From Natronocalculus amylovorans (GTDB lineage: Archaea; Halobacteriota; Halobacteria; Halobacteriales; Haloferacaceae): a stretch of 64,000 nt of DNA. The notes under the pieces were generated by a model. The model was given only the letters and a program-made list of their open reading frames with translations, was not told the origin of the DNA and did not search any database. The DNA lies in contig NZ_JAKRVX010000004.1 in assembly GCF_023638035.1 (NCBI RefSeq), positions 208,228 to 272,227 of the forward strand. The letters are read 5' to 3'. A program made the translations under genes and the position numbers. Numbering within the stretch: the first letter of the stretch is position 1; every line of letters starts with the position of its first letter. Positions 8,586-17,537 of this stretch are shown here, in pieces.

Positions 8586-8609
8586 GCAGGCGATCGTTCT
8601 GCGAGAATA

Positions 8610-9014
8610 TCACGTAATCCGTTTGTACATCCCTTTTGACTCGGGCCGTACCGGTTCAAACCCGAACCGCTCGTAGAACCCATCGACATCCGCAATAAGT
8701 GTGATATACGCGGATCCGACTGCATTCATATCCAGATACGCCATGAGCCGTTCCATAATACGCGTCCCAACACCGTTTCCTTGATGATCCGGCTCGACTG
8801 CCATATCCGAAATCAGATAGACTGCACCGTCGTCTCCAACGATTCTTCCCATCCCGATCGCCCGACCGTCATGATACACGGTCACAGCAAAGATCGTATT
8901 CGGGAGCCCCTTTTCAACAGCAGCCAGCGATCGGGGGGCCATATTAGCCTTCTCACGGAGTCGGATAAAATCGGCTGGAGCGGGTGGTTCTGTCGTAAAT
9001 GTATACTCGTCCAT
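8610..9014 (-). CDS. GNAT family N-acetyltransferase
   Basis: 134 residues from the ATG at 9014 (an ATG nine bases upstream is also possible). The acetyl-CoA binding motif A reads DMAVEPDHQGNGVGTRIME (about residues 76-94), with the Q-x-x-G-x-G/A pyrophosphate loop. It is followed by the typical FYERFGFEPV of the C-terminal strand. The substrate is not predictable. The gene is separated by 18 bases from the psmA stop on the same strand, so it may be read through from the RNase P/proteasome operon. Confidence 0.85.
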   Translation of the reverse strand: MDEYTFTTEPPAPADFIRLREKANMAPRSLAAVEKGLPNTIFAVTVYHDGRAIGMGRIVGDDGAVYLISDMAVEPDHQGNGVGTRIMERLMAYLDMNAVGSAYITLIADVDGFYERFGFEPVRPESKGMYKRIT

Positions 9015-9032
9015 CAAAAACAACTGCGTCGA

Positions 9033-9797
9033 TTATTCGTCGTCGCTTTCTTCATCCTCGTCTGTGGCAAGCAACCCATGCGTTTCGAGAATCTCTTCGA
9101 GTTCCTCGACAGAGTGCTCGTGGTATGTTTCGGTTTCGGCGTTGATCGTTGCGACACCAAGTCCGGTTGGCTCAAGGCCGTCATCGCTTGAGGCGTCCTC
9201 AAGCGCTTCGAGTGCAAGGGCGATTCCGTCTTCGAGGCTCATCTCCTCATCGTACTGCTCTTCGAGGTACTCACGAATGTCTGCTCTGTTTGCGCCGATC
9301 GAGAGCGCCTTCCACTCGTATGGTGTTCCCGATGGGTCGGTTTCAAAGATTCGTGGTTCGCCATCCTCGATACCGCCAATAATCAGTGCGACGCCGAACG
9401 GTCGTGCGCCACCGATTTGGGTGTACTGCTGGATGTGATCCGTAATTGTTTTTGTGAGCGTCTCGATGCCGATCGGCTCGCCATATCGGAGTCGATTAAC
9501 CTGTGACTCACGACGGGCGAAATCAATCAGCTGGCGAGCATCTGCGACGTGGCCTGCGGACGCAACACCGATATGCTCGTCGGCTTTGTGAATCTTTTCG
9601 ACGCTTTCTGGCTCCATCAGTGGCGATCGGCTTCGTTTGTCTGCCGCGAGGATAACTCCTTCTGCGGTACGGATGCCGATGCTTGCGGTTCCTCGTTTGA
9701 CAGCCTCACGGGCATACTCCACCTGATAGAGGCGACCATCCGGCGAGAAAATAGTAATTCCTCGGTCGTAGGCTTGTTGTTGGGCTTGTCCCTGCAT
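9033..9797 (-). CDS. psmA: 20S proteasome alpha subunit
   Basis: 254 residues starting MQGQAQQQAYDRGITIFSPD, the conserved alpha-subunit N-terminus that forms the gate and the H0 helix, followed by YQVEYAREAVKRGT. An upstream frame extension to 9875 has no family similarity. Alpha rings are non-catalytic and hold the regulatory ATPase docking pockets. The C-terminus is very acidic (ends DEDEESDDE), as in haloarchaeal PsmA. It is the last or near-last gene of the operon rnp3 - methyltransferase - rnp2 - psmA, with only seven bases between rnp2 and psmA. Confidence 0.97.
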   Translation of the reverse strand: MQGQAQQQAYDRGITIFSPDGRLYQVEYAREAVKRGTASIGIRTAEGVILAADKRSRSPLMEPESVEKIHKADEHIGVASAGHVADARQLIDFARRESQVNRLRYGEPIGIETLTKTITDHIQQYTQIGGARPFGVALIIGGIEDGEPRIFETDPSGTPYEWKALSIGANRADIREYLEEQYDEEMSLEDGIALALEALEDASSDDGLEPTGLGVATINAETETYHEHSVEELEEILETHGLLATDEDEESDDE

Positions 9798-9804
9798 AGT
9801 ATCA

Positions 9805-10287
9805 CTAGTACTCAATATCGAGTTCAGTCGCGCCAACGAACCCTGATGGCAGCTGGATCTCCACCAGGCCATCACGCCGATATGCGGGGTGGCGTCCGTT
9901 CGCGAACGCGACGTCGTTCTCTTCAGATATTCCGGCCGCGCGTCCTAAATACCTTTCCTCACAGGCACGGACCGTGCCCGAAATTCCACGGACATGGATA
10001 CCGACAGCGGTTCCGGATACCCTCGACACACAGGCGATCGCCGCTCGTGCCCGATCGGTTTCTTCTCTCCGGGTTCGAATCACTGCCTCACCGACTCCGT
10101 CTTCAAACCGGCAGCTGTACACTGTGAGGTCGACGTCCGCACTCCCTGGATCACCAAGCAGATTGCCTGCCGAATACCACAACTCTCGCTGGAGATCTTT
10201 TCGCCTGATATCTGTATCTGGGTCTGTCTCAATTCCAACCGCAATGTAGCGCCAGCGCTGTCGGAAATGTTTTGGGAGGTGCTTCAT
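9805..10287 (-). CDS. rnp2: RNase P protein component 2 (Pop5)
   Basis: 160 residues beginning MKHLPKHFRQRWRYIAVGIE, the Pop5 N-terminal motif (P-x-x-R-x-R-Y). The Pop5/Rpp14 ferredoxin-like domain covers about 1-125, with GISGTVRACEERYLG near its end. Pop5 pairs with Rpp30 to activate the catalytic domain of RNase P RNA for 5' processing of pre-tRNA. Its start overlaps the stop of the preceding methyltransferase gene (ATGA). The operon also contains rnp3, which encodes its direct partner. Confidence 0.95.
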   Translation of the reverse strand: MKHLPKHFRQRWRYIAVGIETDPDTDIRRKDLQRELWYSAGNLLGDPGSADVDLTVYSCRFEDGVGEAVIRTRREETDRARAAIACVSRVSGTAVGIHVRGISGTVRACEERYLGRAAGISEENDVAFANGRHPAYRRDGLVEIQLPSGFVGATELDIEY

Positions 10288-10916
10288 TGCACTACGGTTT
10301 TGTCGCGATCGACTGGCACGCGCTCGCCGACGAGGACACCAACCTGGTCGTGTATCCGCTCCACTGCCGTCAGCGCAAAGCCGGCATCGGTGAACATATC
10401 TGCTAGTGCACCAACGGTTGCGGGATCATCAACGTCCGGACTGTAGAACGGAACGTCAGGGTCGGGCTCCCCGAAAAACATCACATCCCCCAGCACGAAC
10501 CGATCGGGCTTATATGCCGCTATCTGTTGGATTGCCTCGCGTTTCTCCTCATCAGAGAGGTGATGTAGCGCATAGTTTGAGGTAACAATCGTCACCTCAC
10601 CATCATAGTTTGGCTCGCGGAAGCGTCCAATTCCGAATGTGACGTTCTCGATTCCTCTTTCTGCTGCTTTTTGTCTCGCTTGCTCAAGCATCCCCTCACT
10701 AATATCACGCCCAATCACCTGTTTTGCAGCCGGTGCAAGCGCGAGTGCGATCGCACCCGTTCCTGTGCCTAAGTCTAATACCGTATCGTCTTTTGTTGGG
10801 GCAGCGTGATCGACGACAAGCGAACAACAGGCGTGATACTCCTCGCTTTTTGAATCATCATATTCGGCTGCCTTTTCGGAAAATCGTGCCGCGTGTTCCT
10901 CAACTGTCTTCTTCAT
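10284..10916 (-). CDS. Class I SAM-dependent methyltransferase in the RNase P operon
   Basis: 210 residues from the ATG at 10916; longer versions run into unrelated sequence. Motif I VLDLGTGTGAIALAL, then VIGRDISEGMLEQARQK and the post-II strand EVTIVTSNYALHHLSDEEK place it in the Methyltransf_11/25 type. The gene overlaps rnp3 by 17 bases upstream and rnp2 by an ATGA junction downstream, so it is translated with both RNase P proteins. That linkage suggests an RNA-related substrate, but this is inference; the sequence itself looks like a generic small-molecule or RNA methyltransferase. Confidence 0.88.
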   Translation of the reverse strand: MKKTVEEHAARFSEKAAEYDDSKSEEYHACCSLVVDHAAPTKDDTVLDLGTGTGAIALALAPAAKQVIGRDISEGMLEQARQKAAERGIENVTFGIGRFREPNYDGEVTIVTSNYALHHLSDEEKREAIQQIAAYKPDRFVLGDVMFFGEPDPDVPFYSPDVDDPATVGALADMFTDAGFALTAVERIHDQVGVLVGERVPVDRDKTVVQ

Positions 10917-11595
10917 ACCTACCACATTTGACCCCCGGTGCAATGAACGACTCGGCCATCCGTTCACGATTCCGACCTGCAAGCCGCTCCCACTCAGAAA
11001 GCCCTTGTTCGATCATCTCTTTGCTAAACCCGATCGCTTCACCGACTGCAAAAAACTCACGAGGCGCTCTGAGATGTCGGTGTGATTCCGCACGATTACT
11101 CACGACATATGGGGTGTCGTACTGCAAAACAAGCTCACGAAGCTTTCTAAGACTCTGTAATGACTGGACTCTGTGCCCCCCAGTCTGTCGGAACGCCGGT
11201 CCAAAATCAAATTCGACACGAACGCCGTGCTCCTTGGCTGCTCGTGCAAGGACATGGTTAAAATCACCATTGTTCTGCATTGGTTGGGTAAGCACATCAA
11301 CTCGATCCTGCTCAACCGCAAACCGATTGAGTGCGTTTGTCCCGCCGTTCACTGCTAGTATTGTGGCCGATCGGCGAAAGTTACCGATTGATCCGGATGC
11401 GCTGTCCGGGGAATCCGCATCAATTTCGATTCCGCGGACAACATCAACACCGAACCGATCGTAGATTGCCTCACGATCAAACTCAGCCTCACGCGTTCGG
11501 ACGACAATCCCGCTGAACCCATAGCGTGACGCAGTTGCGGCATATCTGCTCACCGTTGTGTCGCCATTCGGATATGCAGCCACCGCTTCGTACAT
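10900..11595 (-). CDS. rnp3: RNase P protein component 3 (Rpp30)
   Basis: 231 residues, beginning MYEAVAAYPNG, with the TIM-barrel Rpp30 pattern: GFSGIVVRTRE (about 25-36), VVRGIEIDADSPDSASGSIG, ILAVNGGTNALNRFAVE near 85-100, RVEFDFGPAFRQTGGHR and PYVVSNRAESHRHLRAPRE. It forms a heterotetramer with Pop5 on the RNase P RNA catalytic domain. It is the first gene of the cluster visible here. The upstream gene is trehalase, not the ribosomal protein L15e gene that often precedes rnp3 in other archaea. Confidence 0.95.
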   Translation of the reverse strand: MYEAVAAYPNGDTTVSRYAATASRYGFSGIVVRTREAEFDREAIYDRFGVDVVRGIEIDADSPDSASGSIGNFRRSATILAVNGGTNALNRFAVEQDRVDVLTQPMQNNGDFNHVLARAAKEHGVRVEFDFGPAFRQTGGHRVQSLQSLRKLRELVLQYDTPYVVSNRAESHRHLRAPREFFAVGEAIGFSKEMIEQGLSEWERLAGRNRERMAESFIAPGVKCGRYEEDS

Positions 11596-11648
11596 ATACC
11601 CGTTTTTGTCGGGGGATGGTTTGGTGTTTGTGCTTTCAGAAGCCGCTG

Positions 11649-13193
11649 CTACGGCTGCGGTGGTTGTGTGTGATTTCGTGATTCTCTAACGCCAAACGCA
11701 CGAGTAACACCGTTTGTCCACCCAAATCCATCTTGAAGGTCGTACTCGCCACCACCAGCCTCGCCTGTTGCATCGACGACATCGTACTTCTCGACTACCT
11801 TGCCCTGCTCATCGAACACGCGCTCTGTCAGCGTCCGCCACCGGGTTGCGATTCGATCGGCAAATTCTGTCTGCCCATACTGGTCGAGTCCTTCGACAGC
11901 AAACCACTGTAATGGCGCCCAGCCGTTCGGATAATCCCACTGTTGGCCGCTTTCGGTGGGTGTTGTTACGAGTCCACCTGCTGAGAAGAACTTCTTTTCA
12001 AGTTGCGTTTTGACTGCATCGGCTCGATCGTCCGCAGCAACACCAAACGTCAGTGGCACAACGCCCGCGAGCGTCCACTCCTCTGTTGTGGCTTCCGCGG
12101 TGAAATCGTAGTCGAAATAGAACTGCCTCTCGGCATCCCAACAGTAGCGTTCAATCGCATGTTTCCGCTGTGCTGCGCAGTCACGATATGACTCTGCGGC
12201 GCTCGCCTCTCCAATAGCGTCATGCCACCGTGCAAGCGTCGATTCGAACCCATACATGATCGCATTAAGATCAACCGGCACGAGTTCCGTTGTTCGAATT
12301 GTTTCCAGCCGATCGCTGTCACGGAGCCAACGACTGCTAAAGTCCCAGCCGGACTCACAGGCTGCGCGAAGGTCTCTATACAGCTGGTTTCGATCGGCGA
12401 CAGGCACGTTCTTAGCAAGCTCGACATCCTCTTTGTATGACTCTGGACGTGGATCTGCTCGATCGTCAAAGTAGCGGTTACACACGGTTCCATTCGGAAG
12501 CCGTACAACACGACGAGATGCTGGGTCTGCGGCAGTAACCGTCTCTGCCCCATCCATCCAGAAGGTGTACTCTTTGTCGAGTGCGTTGAGATATGGTTTC
12601 ACTGCCGCAACTCCATCTACTCGCTCCAAGATTGAGACCAGCTTGAAAAACAGCGGCGGCTGGGATCGAGAGAGGAAGTACAGCCGATTCCCGTTTGGAA
12701 TATGTCCGAACTCATCGATAAGATACGCAAAGTTGTCACACATCGATCGTACAAGGTCGATATTGCCTGACGCTGCAAGTCCTTCTGCGGTGAAGTAGCT
12801 GTCCCAATAAAAAATCCCACTGAATCGTCCGCCTGGAACGATATATGGGTTGGGGAGCGGAATACGTGACTGTCGGTTGGTGGTCTGTACTTTATCCGAG
12901 CTGCGAGTGAGGTGGACCCAGAGGTGGTCGATGTGTGCATCCAATGTTTCTGCGCTGTGGGTAAACTCGACTCCGGGCTCTGCGGGAGGTTCAAATGCAC
13001 GATCGACGAATGCCGCCAGATCAAACGATGGATCATCCAACTTCGAAACGGCAGCCGCAATTTCGTGCTCGTCAACAACTGGTGTGCTATCGACGAATCG
13101 TTTCGAATCCGCAAAGAGTCCAGCACGTTGGACGGCCTCAAAGAGTGGGCCAGAGAGCTGTGGATAGGTTTCTGTTGGATGCCCGAAAGTCAT
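11649..13193 (-). CDS. GH37 alpha,alpha-trehalase
   Basis: 514 residues. Both GH37 signatures are present: PGGRFSGIFYWDSYFTAEG (about 116-134) and QWDYPNGWAPLQW (about 422-434). The C-terminal GGGEYDLQDGFGWTNGV holds the Glu that acts as base in characterised members. In the first signature the usual acidic residue (PGGRFxExYxWDxY) is replaced by Gly/Ile here (RFSGIFYWD). The catalytic residues elsewhere look intact, so it is probably active. No signal peptide is seen, implying cytosolic use of the compatible solute trehalose. It lies 35 bases downstream of folCP on the same strand. Confidence 0.92.
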   Translation of the reverse strand: MTFGHPTETYPQLSGPLFEAVQRAGLFADSKRFVDSTPVVDEHEIAAAVSKLDDPSFDLAAFVDRAFEPPAEPGVEFTHSAETLDAHIDHLWVHLTRSSDKVQTTNRQSRIPLPNPYIVPGGRFSGIFYWDSYFTAEGLAASGNIDLVRSMCDNFAYLIDEFGHIPNGNRLYFLSRSQPPLFFKLVSILERVDGVAAVKPYLNALDKEYTFWMDGAETVTAADPASRRVVRLPNGTVCNRYFDDRADPRPESYKEDVELAKNVPVADRNQLYRDLRAACESGWDFSSRWLRDSDRLETIRTTELVPVDLNAIMYGFESTLARWHDAIGEASAAESYRDCAAQRKHAIERYCWDAERQFYFDYDFTAEATTEEWTLAGVVPLTFGVAADDRADAVKTQLEKKFFSAGGLVTTPTESGQQWDYPNGWAPLQWFAVEGLDQYGQTEFADRIATRWRTLTERVFDEQGKVVEKYDVVDATGEAGGGEYDLQDGFGWTNGVTRAFGVRESRNHTQPPQP

Positions 13194-13228
13194 ATACTAC
13201 GGTTGTAGTAACGCGGGCTAAAAGGAAG

Positions 13229-15697
13229 TTACGAGTCGATATCTGCTCCGGCGTTGTTTGCAGCATGGATAACATCAACTGCGGCTCGATTTTCGTCAAC
13301 GTCGTGTACTCTAATCACATCCGCTCCTCGATCGGTTGCAAGCGCTGTCGCCGCGATCGTTGCAGCAAGCCGGTCAGCAGCATCACGATCGATGTGTCCG
13401 AACATGGACTTGTGTGAGTGTCCAACAAGCACCGGACAGCCAAGCGCATGGAACTCACCGATCCGGTTGAGCAGCGCAAAGCTTTCTTCGGCAGTTTTCC
13501 CAAATCCAAGCCCCGGATCGACGATTAGCTTCTCCCGCTGTATTCCGGCTTTTTCAGCTAGCAGCACACGCTCTCGAAGTTCGTTGATCACATCAGCGAC
13601 AACATCATCATAGTCGATAATTCGATCGGGGTCAACCGGTGTATCGATCGAGTGCATAATAATCACCGGTACGTCACGTTCGGCGGCAAGCACACGCATC
13701 TGTGGGTCTTCTAGACCGGTAACATCGTTGATGATATCCGCCCCGGCGTCAAGCGCGGCTTCTGCGACGGCCGCTTTCCGTGTATCCACTGAAATGTGTA
13801 CGTCTAACTCCGAAATTGCCGCAATAACGGGGACGATTCGATCGATCTCCGTCTCAACAGAAACTGGCTCCGCACCAGGGCGGGTGCTTTCTCCACCGAT
13901 ATCGATGATGTCAGCACCAGCTGCACACAGCGACTCTGCCTGTTCTTTTGCAGCCTCCAAATCAACGTACTCTCCGCCGTCATGGAAACTATCCGGTGTG
14001 ACATTGAGAATTCCCATGATCGCGGTCTGTGTGTCCCACGGATAGTCGTTGTCCGCGGCCGACCTCGCATCCGATCGCCTAATCTGTCCGTAGATTATGT
14101 CTGCGATCGAAGACAACCCCGCTGATTGCTTCTGTAACGCTTCATTCAGCTTCGTGAAGGCGGCTGTTGAGCCAGTTAGTAGGATCGTTTGTAGCTCACC
14201 AGTCGTCGTCACACCCGAGACCGCACAGTCGCCACCGGCACGGACCATCGACTCACTGATGATGGCAGCTTGACGGTGAGAAACGGTGAGCTCGATAGTG
14301 TGATGTGTTGTTTGTTTGGCGAATCGATCGATCGTTTCAGTGTCCATCTCCGCATGGGAAAGCAGTTGCTGGGCACGCTCCTGATTCGGGACTCGCTTTT
14401 CTGTGGCAGTACGGGTTATTTCTGTTCGTACCTCTGCAACAAGGAATAGCGAGCCGGTAAGCAGAATACAATCTCGCTCGTTGGCTTTCGATCGTGCAGT
14501 TGCCAGTGCGTCCGAAACCGTTCCTGCAGTTGCTACATCTTCAGCCCCTGCAGCACCGAATACCTCCGCAAGGACAGCTGGATCCTCGGCTCGATCGAGG
14601 TTCGGCTCACAGGTAACCACTGTATCGGCTTTCGGAAGTGCACCAACCATCTCATCGTGATCTTTGTCATGCATTGCCCCAAAGACGAGGTGGAGGTTCT
14701 CATACGAGAGCGTTGAGAGCGTCTCTCCAAGCGTTTCACATGCTGCTGGATTGTGTGCACCATCGAGAATGAGAAATGGCTGTTGTTCGACGACCTCAAA
14801 CCGTCCCGGCCAGTGCGCGTTTCTCAGCCCCCGTTCGATCGTCTCACTGCTACTTTCGAACCCTGCGATCGCTTCGAGCTGTTCAACCAGTGCGACTGCA
14901 AGCGCAGCGTTTGTTGCTTGATGCGCACCAAGCTGTGGAATCTGGCTTGTAATCGTCTGTCTCTCGGTTTCGATCGTGACTTCGGATTCAATATGATTCA
15001 CTCGACCGTTATATGTTGGTGAGACCTCACTGCCTTCTCCAACAGTAACAACACTACCATTGACTTCCTCCACAACCGATCGCACCACAGCTAATGCCTC
15101 GCCAGTTGTGCCGGTGACAAACGGTTGGTTCGGTGGGGCGATCTTTGCTTTCGTTCGGGCAATCTCCTCGATCGTCTCTCCGAGTACACCAGTGTGTTCA
15201 AGCGTCACGTTGGTTACACAGCCACAGAGCGGATCGACTGCGCTGGTTGCATCATACTCTCCACCAAGGCCAACTTCGAGCACTGCAACATCAACCCCTT
15301 CGCGGGCAAAATACCAAATCCCCATTGCGGTCACAACCTCAAAGAATGTGAGTGGGTTTCCGGCAGCCGCTCGCTTGATCAAAAACGGCCGTGTTCTATC
15401 GATGAATTCCGAAATGGCTCCTTTCGAGATCATCCGCCCATCGATTCGAATTCGTTCCCGGACGGTCTCCAGATGTGGTGAGGTGTAGAGCCCAACGGTA
15501 TAGCCTGACTCTCGAAGAATCGACTCCGTCATTCGAGCAGTACTTCCTTTCCCGTTTGACCCTGCAATCTGTATGAATTTCACGTCGTCCTGCGGGTTGT
15601 CCACTTCCGCAAGCAGTTCCGTCACCGACGCTGTACCGGGACGGACGGAGAACCGGCGGAGATCGAAAAGAAAGTTCGCGGCCTCGTAGTAGTCCAT
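13229..15697 (-). CDS. folCP: Bifunctional folylpolyglutamate synthase / dihydropteroate synthase (FolC-FolP)
   Basis: 822 residues. Residues 1-425 are a Mur-ligase-type FolC with the P-loop IAGSNGKGST (about 43-52), EVGLGGEYDATSA, and the C-terminal ILDGAHNPAA. Residues about 555-815 are dihydropteroate synthase, with IMGILNVTPDSFHDGG, DIIDIGGESTRPGA, DVTGLEDPQM, DPGLGFGKT and VRVHDV. Between them lies a segment of roughly 110 residues rich in Thr and Ala without an obvious family. The fusion is known from haloarchaea and links pterin condensation to glutamylation. A dihydrofolate reductase gene is not nearby. Confidence 0.95.
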   Translation of the reverse strand: MDYYEAANFLFDLRRFSVRPGTASVTELLAEVDNPQDDVKFIQIAGSNGKGSTARMTESILRESGYTVGLYTSPHLETVRERIRIDGRMISKGAISEFIDRTRPFLIKRAAAGNPLTFFEVVTAMGIWYFAREGVDVAVLEVGLGGEYDATSAVDPLCGCVTNVTLEHTGVLGETIEEIARTKAKIAPPNQPFVTGTTGEALAVVRSVVEEVNGSVVTVGEGSEVSPTYNGRVNHIESEVTIETERQTITSQIPQLGAHQATNAALAVALVEQLEAIAGFESSSETIERGLRNAHWPGRFEVVEQQPFLILDGAHNPAACETLGETLSTLSYENLHLVFGAMHDKDHDEMVGALPKADTVVTCEPNLDRAEDPAVLAEVFGAAGAEDVATAGTVSDALATARSKANERDCILLTGSLFLVAEVRTEITRTATEKRVPNQERAQQLLSHAEMDTETIDRFAKQTTHHTIELTVSHRQAAIISESMVRAGGDCAVSGVTTTGELQTILLTGSTAAFTKLNEALQKQSAGLSSIADIIYGQIRRSDARSAADNDYPWDTQTAIMGILNVTPDSFHDGGEYVDLEAAKEQAESLCAAGADIIDIGGESTRPGAEPVSVETEIDRIVPVIAAISELDVHISVDTRKAAVAEAALDAGADIINDVTGLEDPQMRVLAAERDVPVIIMHSIDTPVDPDRIIDYDDVVADVINELRERVLLAEKAGIQREKLIVDPGLGFGKTAEESFALLNRIGEFHALGCPVLVGHSHKSMFGHIDRDAADRLAATIAATALATDRGADVIRVHDVDENRAAVDVIHAANNAGADIDS

Positions 15698-15776
15698 ACT
15701 GCCGAATTTCGCTGCCGCCGCTTTAGCATACTGGTCCCGGACGATCGTTCACCGATCATCCCTCTACGCTTCACGC

Positions 15777-17537
15777 TCACTCGATGACGGCCGTATCAAT
15801 GCGGTCGATCGCAATCCGACGGCCGATCAATCCACACACCACCAAGAGAACAAGCGGAAGGATGTAGCCACCTACCCAAACCGAGGTTGGCGACAGTGTT
15901 GTAATCGTTGCTCCAGCAGCCTCAAAGAGTGGCGCCGGTGCTGCGACAATGGAGGCCGCCTCTATGGCAAGGATTTCAAGCAGTGCAGGGATGACCGTTC
16001 CAATGAGCAGTGCGACACCCTGTTGTACAGTTGTACTGGAGAGTGCAGTGACGGCTGCGATGCTCGCACATAGCACGATCGGAATCGTGTAAACCACGGT
16101 TGCAATCATACTGGGTGGGACTACCTCCCGATCGCCAGCGATCGACGTTGCGCTGAGTCGTGGAAATACCGTCCCAACGCCTGCGGCGATGGCATTTCCG
16201 ACAAGAATCAGAACCAATCCGATGCCACCGATCGCGGCAATCGTTAACAGTGGGTGTCCAGCAATGAGGCCACTCCCCACAACACCGATCACAACGACTG
16301 GCACACCAATCGTACGCGATGGCAGCGACAGTCCCTGAAGATACGTTGAACCACCTATCCCACTCGTGAGCAGTGCTGGCCGGACTGCACCGAGATCGCC
16401 AAACGGATTGAGGCTTGTTGCTGCACACAGAAACCACGGCACTGCGATCGCAATAATAATTGGAAGCGGCTGTAGCGCTGCCTCAATGCCAGTTGTCACT
16501 GCAATATTCCCAAGAAACACCGAAAACATGAACAGCGGGAAGATGAGAAACCACACCAAACTTGGATTTCGACGAATCCGAAGCAGTGAGACTGTCCCAA
16601 TGCGATCGGCCGCGATCGAATCGGTCCAGAGCGGAACTGGTTGTCGTGCTGTATGCAGTGCACCATCCGGACTCGAAGCGACCGTATGAGGTTCGGACCG
16701 ATCAGATTTGGGCTTCGAGTGATCCACTGGAACATCCGACCAGAGACGTGTTGCAAGCCGCGTCGTAAGCAGAACGCCGCCGAGCAACAGTCCGATCGAA
16801 ACTGTAGTTCCAATCACCGCATACGATGGCACAACAATCACTGGGGTTCCAAGCAGCGCAAGATCAAGGAGCCATGCGATCGGTAGCTGCCCAAACACTG
16901 CCCAACTGAACAGCGTCGTGACGTTGTTGAGCATGATCCCCCCGAAAAACACGATTGCAATCACGAAACTCAGTATCGTCTTATATTGTGCGATAACGCG
17001 AACCCGGGTAACTAACAGCGCGGCGGTGAACCCACAGACCGCCCCAAGTGCGATCGTCGACAGAAACAGCAGCACTACCGTAAGCGGGATTGTTACCAAA
17101 AGCAGCGGTGAGGCAAACCCATACGCAAGCACAATTGTGATTAACCCCAAGATAGGGGCGACGTATGCGCCTGTTCGGAGCGTTTCTGCAAGCAGAATCC
17201 CGACAACGATCGCTCGGTCCGGAACAGTCGATCGGAGGAGATCAATATGATCCGGCGTATGCTCGTTTTGCGCAATACGGGAGGCAGAAATAAACGCAAT
17301 AAATAGCCACAGAAATCCAACTGCACCTCCTCGAAGCTCTGGTGTAAGCGGTATTGCGATCGAAATCTCGTCACGCGCCTGTAAGAAGACATACGAGAAC
17401 AGCGATAGCGGAAGCAGGCTGAACGAGAGTGCACCAACAAGAAGCACAACCTTCGCTGTGTCCGATCGGATCTCTCGACACGTTCGAACAAATTCCGTCC
17501 ATCCAAGCTGTGTCCCAAGCCGAACCGACTCACTCAT
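15777..17537 (-). CDS. ABC exporter membrane subunit, large
   Basis: 586 residues from the ATG at 17537, which overlaps the stop of the ATPase gene by eight bases; extensions to 17669 are not family-like. About twelve hydrophobic segments are visible, in two blocks separated by a hydrophilic loop near 285-330. The order of helices resembles ABC-2 type permeases fused in tandem. With the preceding ATPase it should form an exporter or a lipid/drug transporter. The substrate is unknown. Confidence 0.82.
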   Translation of the reverse strand: MSESVRLGTQLGWTEFVRTCREIRSDTAKVVLLVGALSFSLLPLSLFSYVFLQARDEISIAIPLTPELRGGAVGFLWLFIAFISASRIAQNEHTPDHIDLLRSTVPDRAIVVGILLAETLRTGAYVAPILGLITIVLAYGFASPLLLVTIPLTVVLLFLSTIALGAVCGFTAALLVTRVRVIAQYKTILSFVIAIVFFGGIMLNNVTTLFSWAVFGQLPIAWLLDLALLGTPVIVVPSYAVIGTTVSIGLLLGGVLLTTRLATRLWSDVPVDHSKPKSDRSEPHTVASSPDGALHTARQPVPLWTDSIAADRIGTVSLLRIRRNPSLVWFLIFPLFMFSVFLGNIAVTTGIEAALQPLPIIIAIAVPWFLCAATSLNPFGDLGAVRPALLTSGIGGSTYLQGLSLPSRTIGVPVVVIGVVGSGLIAGHPLLTIAAIGGIGLVLILVGNAIAAGVGTVFPRLSATSIAGDREVVPPSMIATVVYTIPIVLCASIAAVTALSSTTVQQGVALLIGTVIPALLEILAIEAASIVAAPAPLFEAAGATITTLSPTSVWVGGYILPLVLLVVCGLIGRRIAIDRIDTAVIE

